The translations under genes and the position numbers were made by a program. Positions 8,955-16,249 of a stretch of DNA of 64,000 nt are shown here, one piece after another. This DNA is from Zobellella iuensis (GTDB lineage: Bacteria; Pseudomonadota; Gammaproteobacteria; Enterobacterales; Aeromonadaceae). Positions within the stretch are counted from its first letter, which is position 1; every line of letters starts with the position of its first letter. Where the stretch lies: contig NZ_JAERTZ010000012.1 of assembly GCF_016746085.1 (NCBI RefSeq), positions 205,395 through 269,394 of the forward strand. Reading direction: 5' to 3'. The notes below the pieces were generated by a model, which worked only from the letters and a program-made list of their open reading frames with translations, did not search any database and had not been told where the DNA came from.

Positions 8955-9214
8955 AAAAGGGCGCTTACCGCGTCCAGTGCTTTCAGTAGATCCTGTTGTG
9001 TGTCCGGTGCCAGAGCCTTCATCAGTTGAACAGCACAAAGTCCCCGATCTTGTGCCGGCGCCGGTATATCGAGGGCATCGCTACCACAAGCTCCGCTGCT
9101 GGCACACCAAGCAAACCGAAAGCTTGGCGCTGTGACCGGTCACACTGGGCAGATCAGGAAAGAACACCGAAACTGGGGTATGCTGGGGCAGGGTCAACAG
9201 TTGGGAATAGTGCT

Positions 9215-9457
9215 ATGAGCCAGTCGGTAAGGTTTGGGGATGCATTTCTGTCCAATGTGAAAGCTCATGCTGCCACTGAAAACCGCACAGTGTCAGAGCA
9301 GATCCGACATTGGGTGGCCATTGGCAGGACTACCGAAGATAACCCCGACCTCCCCTTCAGCTTTATCAAGGATGCCATCGCAGCCAGCCAGGAGTTGAAA
9401 ACTGGCAAGGTCAAACGGTACGTCAGGAGAACACCAAAATCCCCGAGAGCGGGATGA
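9215..9457 (+). CDS. ParD-like antitoxin
   Basis: This 80-aa protein resembles the ParD_like family of type II antitoxins. It has an N-terminal ribbon-helix-helix-like segment (SVRFGDAFLSNVKAHAATENRTVSEQIRHWV), followed by the family's 'NPDLPFSFIKD' stretch (about residues 43-53) and a basic tail. The family normally ends close to where this one does. No ParE toxin follows; a short open frame without a normal start codon overlaps the 3' end (9399-9596). I chose the ATG at 9215 because upstream codons show no family similarity. It may be an orphan antitoxin retained as element cargo. Confidence 0.7.
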   Translation: MSQSVRFGDAFLSNVKAHAATENRTVSEQIRHWVAIGRTTEDNPDLPFSFIKDAIAASQELKTGKVKRYVRRTPKSPRAG

Positions 9458-9596
9458 AATAGAAGATGAACGGGTCTGGGCATTCGTAGGATGTAACGCC
9501 GTTGCTGGCCCTTTCAACTCTTGGGAAGAGGCACAACAACAGTTCGATAAATTGGTAGAGGAATGGGGAATACACATCTACCTGGATTGGATGTGA
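9399..9596 (+). other. Start-less open frame overlapping the ParD-like gene
   Basis: This frame is +1 relative to the ParD-like gene and runs 65 codons with protein-like composition (DERVWAFVGC, FNSWEEAQQQFDKLVEEWG), but contains no ATG, GTG or TTG. It could be the remnant of a partner gene that lost its 5' end, or it could be reached by +1 slippage at the TCC-CCG-A stretch near the ParD-like stop. I recognise no family. Confidence 0.3.
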
Positions 9597-9650
9597 CTCC
9601 TCAAGAACTGAGCCCCTACCTAGTGGGAATCAACAGGGACTTGGTGTTTG

Positions 9651-10097
9651 TCAGATGCTGCGCTCTTCCAGTTCGTGGCGACTGGCCACGGCCAGGAAGT
9701 GGCTACGGTCCCGGTATTGTCCCTGTGAAGCCTTCACCCGAGAGTCAATCAGCTGAATCAGGCCGTCCGGCAGGCTGACGTTGATACGCTTGGGCTTGCC
9801 CATAAACTCGGTCAGATCCACGTCCAGCAGCAACCAGCCATCGCAGTGGTTATAGTCCTCCAGCTGTCGATAGTGGCGCGGGCCCAGATCCTTGATGCTA
9901 TCGATGCCAGCCCCATTACTGACCATTTCCTCGATCACCATGGCAATCGCCTCGGTGGCCATGGACTTCACCTGTTCTTCACTGTCGGCAGCGCTGAAGC
10001 AGGCATAATCATCATTGCAGAGCGCAGGCACCACCAGGCCGAGCGCCTCCCCGTCATGCGACGGATATTCAACACCGACTGAAAACAACATAAGCAC
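9651..10097 (-). CDS. hicB: HicB antitoxin
   Basis: HicB is the antitoxin and autorepressor of a HicAB type II toxin-antitoxin module. The N-terminal partial-RNase-H-like domain binds HicA (FSVGVEYPSHDGEALGLVVPAL, about residues 5-26). The C-terminal DNA-binding domain has RHH character (KRINVSLPDGLIQLIDSRV, about 103-121). The length is 148 aa. It lies 38 bp downstream of hicA in the usual toxin-first order. A diverged copy of its 3' end with an in-frame stop lies at 18108-18233. Confidence 0.87.
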   Translation of the reverse strand: MLMLFSVGVEYPSHDGEALGLVVPALCNDDYACFSAADSEEQVKSMATEAIAMVIEEMVSNGAGIDSIKDLGPRHYRQLEDYNHCDGWLLLDVDLTEFMGKPKRINVSLPDGLIQLIDSRVKASQGQYRDRSHFLAVASRHELEERSI

Positions 10098-10135
10098 CTC
10101 CGCTAAATCCGTGTCAGGCCCAAGGAGCGGGGGGA

Positions 10136-10318
10136 TTAGATCCCCGCCGCTTTCTTAATGGACTTGATGGTTCCGACCGGCAACGATTTCTTCGGGTGGG
10201 GGACTGGAAACGTTTTGCCCGTGATTGGCGAATACCAGATCTCGTGGCTCCCCTTCCCCTGCCGTTTGAGTTCGCAGCCGGCAGCCTTCAATTCCTTGAT
10301 CAGGTCGCCTGACGTCAT
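10136..10318 (-). CDS. hicA: HicA mRNA interferase toxin
   Basis: This 60-aa YcfA/HicA-family protein has a dsRBD-like fold and cleaves mRNA when freed from HicB. The key residue is the His of GSHEIW (about residue 25), within the signature GCELKRQGKGSHEIW, followed by the conserved PVPHPKKSLPVGTIKSI. It has a perfect AGGAGGT ribosome-binding site and precedes hicB. A tandem 10-bp repeat that may be its operator lies just upstream. Confidence 0.92.
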   Translation of the reverse strand: MTSGDLIKELKAAGCELKRQGKGSHEIWYSPITGKTFPVPHPKKSLPVGTIKSIKKAAGI

Positions 10319-10915
10319 AGAACCTCCTAATCAAGTGCCATCAATATACACACGAATACACACGAAATCAAAAACAGGAGACAGCAAAGATGGGGCCCAC
10401 CATCTCCCTTCCGGCTCTTTCATTAGCATCTGTTGTATCAGGCAATCTGTAGGCATACCAGTTGGCTGGTAGTAGCGCCTCTCCGCCTTTTGGCCACTGC
10501 AGGTATCGCTCTTACCGCCTGAACTGACCTCTCCCGGTCAGCCCAACACCAGATAAATGAGTGAGAAAAGACCAAGTTTCTCTCTTAACAGAAAAAATTC
10601 GCATGAGTTTTTCTCATGGTAGAGAGTCGGCGTATGGGTCCTTATTTATGCCAATAAATGACATGTAATGCCATGGTTTGTCATATCTAAAAATCAAGAC
10701 TTAAACACACTATTTATTTGAAGGGTGACCGTATATGCACCCTATTTCATGGGGTTGATACTGTCCATCCACACAGTAAGCTGTAAAAAGTTCCGAGACA
10801 TTCCGGGCTTTGAAAGATCGGAATTTTGCAGAACTCGGGAGGTTGCCGCCGCAAGCGATTAAAGGAAAATGCAGGCGATACAAGAACAAAGAAAGCATCC
10901 GAAAGGGGGGTGAAA
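10319..10915. other. 597-bp regulatory gap between hicAB and the right-reading genes
   Basis: No convincing gene is visible. The left end carries the hicA leader and tandem repeat. CTCTCT (10575-10580) faces AGAGAG further right, and ATGACA (10658-10663) faces TGTCAT (10679-10684), forming imperfect inverted repeats in an AT-richer stretch that could be promoter and operators for the AlpA-like gene. Short frames on the minus strand here lack family features. Confidence 0.5.
10347..10366. promoter_or_regulatory. Tandem 10-bp repeat, candidate HicB operator
   Basis: TACACACGAA occurs twice with no spacer (10347-10356 and 10357-10366), 29 bp upstream of the hicA start. Direct tandem repeats one helical turn apart suit cooperative binding of a ribbon-helix-helix dimer such as HicB. 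Confidence 0.5.
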
Positions 10916-11113
10916 ATGCAGATGTTAAACACCAATGAGGCTGCAAAAATTCTGAACGTGCATGCCGTTACTTTGAGTAAGTGGGTGCGCAATAAAAAGC
11001 CCGGTCTGGTTTGCTACCGGGTTGGACGAGAACTCAAGTTCAAGCGTGAAGACGTTGAAGCGTTTCTTCATAGCTGCAAAACCGGCTGCAGGCCTGAAGA
11101 GGTGAAAGCGTGA
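10916..11113 (+). CDS. AlpA/excisionase-type helix-turn-helix regulator
   Basis: This 65-aa MerR-like winged HTH protein of the excisionase/AlpA class begins MLNTNEAAKILNVHAVTLSKWV, with the second half RVGRELKFKREDVEAFL, the classic two-part signature of these DNA-binding proteins. The chosen ATG follows a strong AAGGGGGG ribosome-binding site; upstream codons in frame are not protein-like. In satellites such as P4 and the PICIs, AlpA-like proteins control excision or induction. Here it is first in a right-reading cluster and its stop overlaps the next start. Confidence 0.82.
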   Translation: MQMLNTNEAAKILNVHAVTLSKWVRNKKPGLVCYRVGRELKFKREDVEAFLHSCKTGCRPEEVKA

Positions 11114-11325
11114 CCTTCCATACCAGTGTGAACGAACAAGTAGAACGCCAGGTAGCCGAGCTTAAACAGGAAATCACCGAGCTGAGGCGGGCGGCGGAAC
11201 TGTTCAGAAACTATCCGGACAGTCCGGGACAAAGTTTGATAGCCGCTGTTGAACGCCTGGAAAGAAAGCAGCAGGCGCTGTTTTCAGAGCTTGGATTCAA
11301 TGCCGGCGGCTTTTACCTGGTGTGA
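11110..11325 (+). CDS. Small coiled-coil protein of the satellite, unknown function
   Basis: This 71-aa protein has a GTG start overlapping the preceding stop (GTGA), indicating coupling to the AlpA-like gene. Residues about 8-32 (EQVERQVAELKQEITELRRAA) form a coiled coil and a second helix follows (about 42-60). It ends GGFYLV, closely matching the end of the neighbouring gpO-like protein (RGFYLT). I recognise no family. The shared C-terminus and helical content suggest a partner in the same assembly, which is inference. Confidence 0.62.
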   Translation: MTFHTSVNEQVERQVAELKQEITELRRAAELFRNYPDSPGQSLIAAVERLERKQQALFSELGFNAGGFYLV

Positions 11326-11387
11326 TCCGATGGGTCGATGAGGCGGTGTGGAGACAGGCAGCAACGACCAACTACAGGAAACCAATA

Positions 11388-11963
11388 ATGTCAGATTCAA
11401 GCATTCGCACCGGCTGGATATGTATTGCCACCGAAGGCGATACCGTGGACAACCGCCATATTTCAGCCCAATGGTTGAACGAAATGGCCAGCGCCTATAA
11501 CCCGGATTTTTACACCGCCATAATATGGCCGGACCATAAGCGCACCGAGGATGCCATGGGCCATGTCATTGCCTTGAAAGCCGAAAAGGTGGCTGGGAAA
11601 ACCAAGCTGTTCGCCGTGCTCAAGCCAAGCCGCCAGCTGCAGCTGCTCAACTCCATGGGACAGTATCAGTTCTGCAGCATCGAGCCCTGGCCCGACTTTG
11701 CCGGCACCGGCAAGCACTACCTGATAGGCCTGGGCGTGACCAACCAGCCGGCCAGCACCGGCACCACCCATATGCAGTTCAGCCATGGCCAGAGGATGAT
11801 AGCGAAATCAGAGCCCTTGCGGTTCTCCCAGGCCAAGCAGGTCGGCCCTGATGAACTCCAGAAGCTGATCGATGAAGTGAAGCGCATTGCCAAGAGCCAG
11901 ATGGAAATGGAGCGGAAGCTATATCACGCCGCCGACCAGGCGCGGGGCTTCTACCTGACATAA
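11388..11963 (+). CDS. P2 gpO-like capsid maturation protease without full scaffold domain
   Basis: P2 gpO combines an N-terminal serine protease with a C-terminal internal scaffold. This 191-aa protein matches the protease part: ATEGDTVDNRHIS (Asp), IIWPDHKR (His), FCSIEPWPDF (Ser) and GLGVTNQPASTGT. The three residues correspond to the gpO triad Asp19-His48-Ser107. The remaining ~55 residues form only a short coiled coil ending ARGFYLT, much shorter than the P2 scaffold. The start at 11388 has an AGGAA ribosome-binding site; an upstream GTG at 11322 is possible. No portal, capsid or terminase genes accompany it. Confidence 0.82.
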   Translation: MSDSSIRTGWICIATEGDTVDNRHISAQWLNEMASAYNPDFYTAIIWPDHKRTEDAMGHVIALKAEKVAGKTKLFAVLKPSRQLQLLNSMGQYQFCSIEPWPDFAGTGKHYLIGLGVTNQPASTGTTHMQFSHGQRMIAKSEPLRFSQAKQVGPDELQKLIDEVKRIAKSQMEMERKLYHAADQARGFYLT

Positions 11964-12204
11964 GGGCAACACCATAACGCAGGGCGGCCGGTACTGCCGG
12001 CTTCCACCAGCGGGATCACCTCAAGCCTACTTAGAGGGAAAAGGCAAAACGGAGCTGGGAGATAAATTTACCGGCACGGCCTTTCCTTGGCCGCGAACGA
12101 GACCAGGCGAATAAAGATAATTCGCAAGGTATTAAAGGGAATTAATTACGGCTGGGGTGTGGAAAAGCAGAACATGAAGAAGAACACAGCAAAAGGATAA
12201 CACC

Positions 12205-12894
12205 ATGAACGACGCTATTAATTTGGCTCTGGAAAATTTCAGAAAAACGAAACAATTACAGGTCGAACTGGACAAAGAAATTATTTCCCTGGGCGAATTA
12301 AGAAACAAGCTACTCCAAGAACGGGGAGAGAAGGAACAGCGGGTCAACACCCTGCTTTCTGCTGACGCAGATAGTCTGATATACGGTGACAGCAAAACAC
12401 TGAAGGAAACCGGCCAGCTAAGAGCCGCCCTACTGATCCTAGATGACAGGGTGACCGCCATCGATAACAAAATCGGGTATCTCAAATCCCAACTGGCCGA
12501 CGCCTACCTGGCCACCAAAAGCGCCCGCGACAGCTTCAATTCCCTCTATATGGAATGGCTTAAGAGCGAGGCGATGCGAACTATTCAGACCGGACTGGCC
12601 GAAGCCCTGAAACCGGCGGCGGGTTTTATCAAGGTGGGAAAAAAGATCCTTGGAAACAACGTGTTTGAAAGCATCGAGCGTAGTTTTTTCGAGTCAGGGA
12701 TGGAGCGATTCATCATCGCTACCCTGTCGGAACTCTCCAGGAGTAGCGCTATCAGCGACGTGGTCTTGCTGCCTGGTGCCGAAGAAGTGGTGTTCCAAGG
12801 CTTTCAGCCGGCCTCTTTAAGCCACGAAGAAATCAACCTGCTGGGCAGTCCTGCAGGCCGCCACAAGCTCAAGATGATGAACCGCACCCAGTAA
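12205..12894 (+). CDS. Coiled-coil protein of unknown function
   Basis: This 229-aa protein has N-terminal helical heptads over about residues 15-110 (FRKTKQLQVELDKEIISLGELRN, then LDDRVTAIDNKIGYLKSQLADAY), a mixed middle segment (about 125-175) and a hydrophobic-polar C-terminal part. No membrane segment or signal peptide is evident. I recognise no family. It stands between the gpO-like gene and the replication operon and is closed by its own terminator. The surrounding 11964-12204 gap carries only a small GC hairpin. Confidence 0.68.
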   Translation: MNDAINLALENFRKTKQLQVELDKEIISLGELRNKLLQERGEKEQRVNTLLSADADSLIYGDSKTLKETGQLRAALLILDDRVTAIDNKIGYLKSQLADAYLATKSARDSFNSLYMEWLKSEAMRTIQTGLAEALKPAAGFIKVGKKILGNNVFESIERSFFESGMERFIIATLSELSRSSAISDVVLLPGAEEVVFQGFQPASLSHEEINLLGSPAGRHKLKMMNRTQ

Positions 12895-12899
12895 AAGCA

Positions 12900-12924
12900 A
12901 AAGCCGGGCAGAGGGCCCGGCTTT
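12900..12924 (+). terminator. Terminator after the coiled-coil gene
   Basis: AAAGCCGGGC and GCCCGGCTTT form a perfect 10-bp stem with a 5-nt loop, 6 bp after the stop at 12894. Confidence 0.82.
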
Positions 12925-13364
12925 GACTGAGATCACCCACGCCAATGGAATCTCATTACTGCATATTCAAACCAGAGGCAAATAACGTGTCGTTTATAAA
13001 CCACCTTGGCAAGAACACTGATGATTATGCAATCACCGATCCTGCGTGTAAAGCCCCTGCTGAAAAAACCGCCCTGTTGCACTTCCTGGTCGGGCTGCGT
13101 ATCATCCCAGTTGCTGGCCTAGACACCCAGCAACAAAACAGCAGGCGGATTAGACACCCGCAGGCAGAAAGACACAAAGGACAATGCACCATCCCTCATT
13201 CCAAGTTAGCGGCCCCCATGGGCGGCTACGCTGCAACAGCTCTGGAGGAGGGGTTCGGGAGCCAAGCAGCTCGACTGCAAAGCCTCCAGCAAGGGTTCCT
13301 TTGTGCCCTTCGTCTTGCGGCTGCCCGAACCGCCTTTGTGCCAAAACACAAAGGACTCCCCAAG
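12925..13364 (+). other. Leader region upstream of the Icd-like gene, open in frame
   Basis: This 440-bp stretch is open in the frame of the Icd-like gene back to an ATG at 12945, so a 196-aa product is formally possible. The part at about 13205-13330 (MGGYAATALEEGFGS, QGFLCALRLAAARTAF) resembles peptides seen upstream of Icd-like/Ash-like genes in P4-type elements. Composition shifts at about 13150, and the first half has no family features. I treat it as a leader with a possible short Ash-like segment. Confidence 0.35.
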
Positions 13365-13535
13365 ATGATCTATCAATTCCTGATCGCATCTCCCGGCCGT
13401 AAACTGGCCGAGCTTTCCCGTATCCGTATCGTTTCCGCCTTCGGTCGTACCGAAGCCGAGGCCCGCGCCCATCTGGCCGGCCCGCGCCTGATCTTTCTGA
13501 GCCGTACCCCGGCCCGTAAAGGGGGTGCCGCATGA
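13365..13535 (+). CDS. Icd-like host cell division inhibitor family protein
   Basis: This 56-aa protein resembles the Icd-like proteins common in P4-type satellites and prophages: a beta-strand start (MIYQFLIASPG), a basic middle (IRIVSAFGRTEAEARAHLAG) and the end FLSRTPARKGG. The prototype P1 Icd blocks cell division, though for most homologs this is untested. The stop overlaps the next ATG by 4 nt. It is the first gene of a five-gene overlapping operon that runs through the replication protein to the second integrase. Confidence 0.65.
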   Translation: MIYQFLIASPGRKLAELSRIRIVSAFGRTEAEARAHLAGPRLIFLSRTPARKGGAA

Positions 13536-13813
13536 GCCAGGTATTCTCCCCCACCCTGTTCCTGTTAATGGCTACCTATGGCAGCGTTACCGCCGTGCGC
13601 CTGGATGACGTGTCCGATCTCTATTTCGGCATGGCGCCACAAACGGCCAAGGCCAAAGCCACCGCCGGCCAGCTCCCCGTACCGGCCTTTCGCGCCTCCC
13701 AAAAATCCCCCTATCTGATCCACCTGGTCGACCTGGCCGAGTACATAGACGCTCAGCGACAGGCCGCCGCCGAGCGGATGCAGCGTCTTAGCGTTGGGGG
13801 TAAAACAGCATGA
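13532..13813 (+). CDS. PrtN-like (pyocin activator family) protein
   Basis: This 93-aa protein resembles the PrtN family: FLLMATYGSVTAVRLDDVSDLYFGM (about residues 9-33), then PVPAFRASQKSPYLIHLVDLAEYIDA (about 49-74). PrtN activates pyocin genes in Pseudomonas under RecA control through PrtR. Related small proteins occur in P2-like early regions, where a role in gene activation is plausible but untested. It overlaps both neighbours by 4 nt. Confidence 0.75.
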   Translation: MSQVFSPTLFLLMATYGSVTAVRLDDVSDLYFGMAPQTAKAKATAGQLPVPAFRASQKSPYLIHLVDLAEYIDAQRQAAAERMQRLSVGGKTA

Positions 13814-14061
13814 CCAACCCCACCAAGCAGCGCATCGCCGAGAACGAAGAAAGCGTCCATAGCCTGGCCCTGGGCGTAACCGCCCTGGGCGATCTGCTCT
13901 CCAGCCTGGACCCGGCCGCCGGCATGTCGGAAAAGACCTTGCGGGGCCTGGGCTACCTGATCCACGAAGTGGGCAAGACCATGGCCCAGAAGCTGGACGA
14001 AAACAACCGGATCGACCTTGAGGAAGGCTTGAAGAAGCTAAGGGGGTCCCGTGAGCACTGA
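13810..14061 (+). CDS. Small operon protein of unknown function
   Basis: This 83-aa acidic, mostly helical protein (EENEESVHSLALGVTALGDLLSSLDP-like helices, then IHEVGKTMAQKLDENN) has no recognised family. Tight overlaps with the PrtN-like gene (4 nt) and gpA (11 nt) support that it is translated. Its position directly before the replication gene suggests a role in regulation or replication, which is inference. Confidence 0.7.
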   Translation: MTNPTKQRIAENEESVHSLALGVTALGDLLSSLDPAAGMSEKTLRGLGYLIHEVGKTMAQKLDENNRIDLEEGLKKLRGSREH

Positions 14062-16249
14062 GCTGGCTCCTACCCTGGCCCGCCGCGCCCCTTGCATCGC
14101 TATCCCCGACTATATCGCCGGGGTCAAAGTGAACAAGGCACTGTTTGCCGGCCCCACCGGCCCGGAAGATCTGACGTTTATCGATCGCAAGCTGGCCCGG
14201 CTGGAGCAGGTCACCGCCGGCAAGCTGTTCGGCGAGTACCAACGCCGCCGGCAGCAGTACCAAGCGAAGTCGGCAAACCTGTGGCTGCGGATGGCGGCCG
14301 ACACCGCCCAGGCGCAGCAAGACCGCTTCCCGGTGCCGATCCGGCGCATCAACGAAGAGGCACGGCGTGAAGCAGTGGCCCGCGAATGGGCCACCCAGGT
14401 TAACGCCATCGTCAGCCACCTGACCCAGGGCTTTACCGTTCCCCAGCCGGCCGCCGAACTCCTGGCGGCCGCCATGGCGCCGGCCCGCCAGTGGGGCTTT
14501 TCCCCGGTGCTGCCCGACCTGAGCGGCGAAGTGACCGACAAACACCTGGACCATGCCGCCAGTGCCGTGGCCCGGCTGCAGGATGAAGACTGGTGGTTGC
14601 GGCAGATCCGCCGCGCCTACCAGCGGCACCGGGAACTGGTGGCCATCATGGCCGGCGACGTGCGCCGGGGCGTCAGCCCCTATGTATCGCACCGGGCCTT
14701 TATGGATTACCGTTCCAACAAGGTCGCCCAGGCCCGCTGGCTGGCCGATATGCTGGTGGTCAACGAGGATAAGGGGCTGGAGCTGTCGCTGGCCGAGGCC
14801 CACGCCGCCAGCGTCTCCAACCCGGAGATTCGCCGGGTGGAACTGATGGTGAGAATGCGGGGCTTCGAGGATCTGGCCTGGGAGCAGGGCCACGCCGCCG
14901 AGTTCTACACCTGGACCACGCCCAGCCGGTTCCATGCCTGGAACACCGTAAAGGAAGACCGCGGCCGTTCGGTCCGCAATAAGCGTTACCGCGGTACCAG
15001 CCCGCGAGACGCCCAGGCCTACCTGTGCCGGCAGTGGGCTAAGGCCCGCGCTGCCATGGCCCGGGCAGGCATTACCGTGTACGGCTTCCGGGTAGTGGAG
15101 CCGCACCACGACGGCACACCGCACTGGCATATGCTGTTTTTCGTCGAGCCGGCACAACGCGACCAGTTGCGGGACATTCTCGGCCGCTACGCCTGCGAGC
15201 ACGACCAGGACGAGATCAAGAACCACCGTTCGGCCCGGTTCGACGTGCTGGCCATCGATCCGGCGTATGGCAGCGCCACGGGCTACATTGCCAAGTACAT
15301 CGCCAAGAATATCGATGGCCACCGGGTGGGGGACGACTACGAGGCCGAGGCCCAGGCCAACGAAACCGCCACCAACGTGGCCGCCTGGGCCAGCCTGTGG
15401 GGCATTCGTCAGTTCCAGCAGATCGGCGGCCCGTCCGTGACGGTTTGGCGGGAGCTGCGGAGGCTGCGGGAGGCGGTCAAGGATCCGCTGATTGAGCCGG
15501 CCAGGGTCGCCGCCGACGCCGGCAACTGGGCGGAGTTTATCGGCTCCATGGGAGGGGTCTCACTGCCCAGGCAGGACAGGCCGATCAAGCTGGCTCACCT
15601 GGTTACACCCTGTGCCAGCAAATACGGCGAGGATCTGCGGCGCCTGGTCGGCGTAACGTCGGCCGGGGGCTGCTCTATGCGGACCCGCCTGGATGGTTGG
15701 GCCGTGGTCAAGAAGTCACCGGCGCGGGGCTGTGGCGAGCGCAGCGAGTTGCCCTTAAGCGGCGGCAGCCGCGCCCCTTGGAGCTCTGACAATAACTGTA
15801 CGGGGCGGATAGAACTCCCGTCCCTGGCCGTCGAACTGGCCGGCGCCGGGCTCGACGCCGTGGACCGGGGCAGGATGGAGGCCGGCGCCGTAGTCGTAGT
15901 GGATGGCCTCTATCACTGGATCCGTGACGGCCGGCTTTACCAGTCCCGCCACCGCCCCCAGTTTGGCCGGTCGCCGGCGAAGAACGGCAGGAAAGGATGG
16001 GCGGAAGACCGGGATCTGGAGCAGCTGCAGCAACACCGGCTGAACCACCAGGCTATGGCCGTGCTGGCTGGCGATCTGCCGCTCGATGAATACATAGAGG
16101 CCGCCCCGGATACCACCAAGGCCATGCAGGCCCTCGACAACCAGTTGGACAAGGAATACCGGGAAGCCCCGGTGTCATTCCGCCAAGATCAGTATCTGAT
16201 CATGCTGTCCGGGTTCGTCGCCTCTTTCCAAGGCTGGGGGGAGCTATGA
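14051..16249 (+). CDS. P2 GpA-family rolling-circle replication endonuclease
   Basis: GpA is an HUH endonuclease that nicks the phage origin and starts rolling-circle replication. The HUH motif is H358-W-H360 in the context PHHDGTPHWHM. The nucleophile pair is Y412 and Y416 (GYIAKYIAKN), giving the YxxxY arrangement typical of phage GpA. The ~280-residue N-terminal region and ~270-residue C-terminal region are as expected for the family. It starts at a GTG and is 732 aa. It overlaps the genes on both sides. With no head or tail genes present, it would allow the element to replicate itself after induction. Confidence 0.93.
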   Translation: MSTELAPTLARRAPCIAIPDYIAGVKVNKALFAGPTGPEDLTFIDRKLARLEQVTAGKLFGEYQRRRQQYQAKSANLWLRMAADTAQAQQDRFPVPIRRINEEARREAVAREWATQVNAIVSHLTQGFTVPQPAAELLAAAMAPARQWGFSPVLPDLSGEVTDKHLDHAASAVARLQDEDWWLRQIRRAYQRHRELVAIMAGDVRRGVSPYVSHRAFMDYRSNKVAQARWLADMLVVNEDKGLELSLAEAHAASVSNPEIRRVELMVRMRGFEDLAWEQGHAAEFYTWTTPSRFHAWNTVKEDRGRSVRNKRYRGTSPRDAQAYLCRQWAKARAAMARAGITVYGFRVVEPHHDGTPHWHMLFFVEPAQRDQLRDILGRYACEHDQDEIKNHRSARFDVLAIDPAYGSATGYIAKYIAKNIDGHRVGDDYEAEAQANETATNVAAWASLWGIRQFQQIGGPSVTVWRELRRLREAVKDPLIEPARVAADAGNWAEFIGSMGGVSLPRQDRPIKLAHLVTPCASKYGEDLRRLVGVTSAGGCSMRTRLDGWAVVKKSPARGCGERSELPLSGGSRAPWSSDNNCTGRIELPSLAVELAGAGLDAVDRGRMEAGAVVVVDGLYHWIRDGRLYQSRHRPQFGRSPAKNGRKGWAEDRDLEQLQQHRLNHQAMAVLAGDLPLDEYIEAAPDTTKAMQALDNQLDKEYREAPVSFRQDQYLIMLSGFVASFQGWGEL

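Noticed and set aside
8955..9214. A minus-strand open stretch with QLMKALAPDTQQDLLKALDAV
   Set aside because: It is protein-like over about 25 codons but short, lacks a supported start and runs out into the integrase terminator region; too weak to call.
12945..13535. A single 196-aa protein
   Set aside because: The first ~65 codons have no protein-like conservation features and only the last 56 residues match the Icd-like family; kept as a leader plus short gene.
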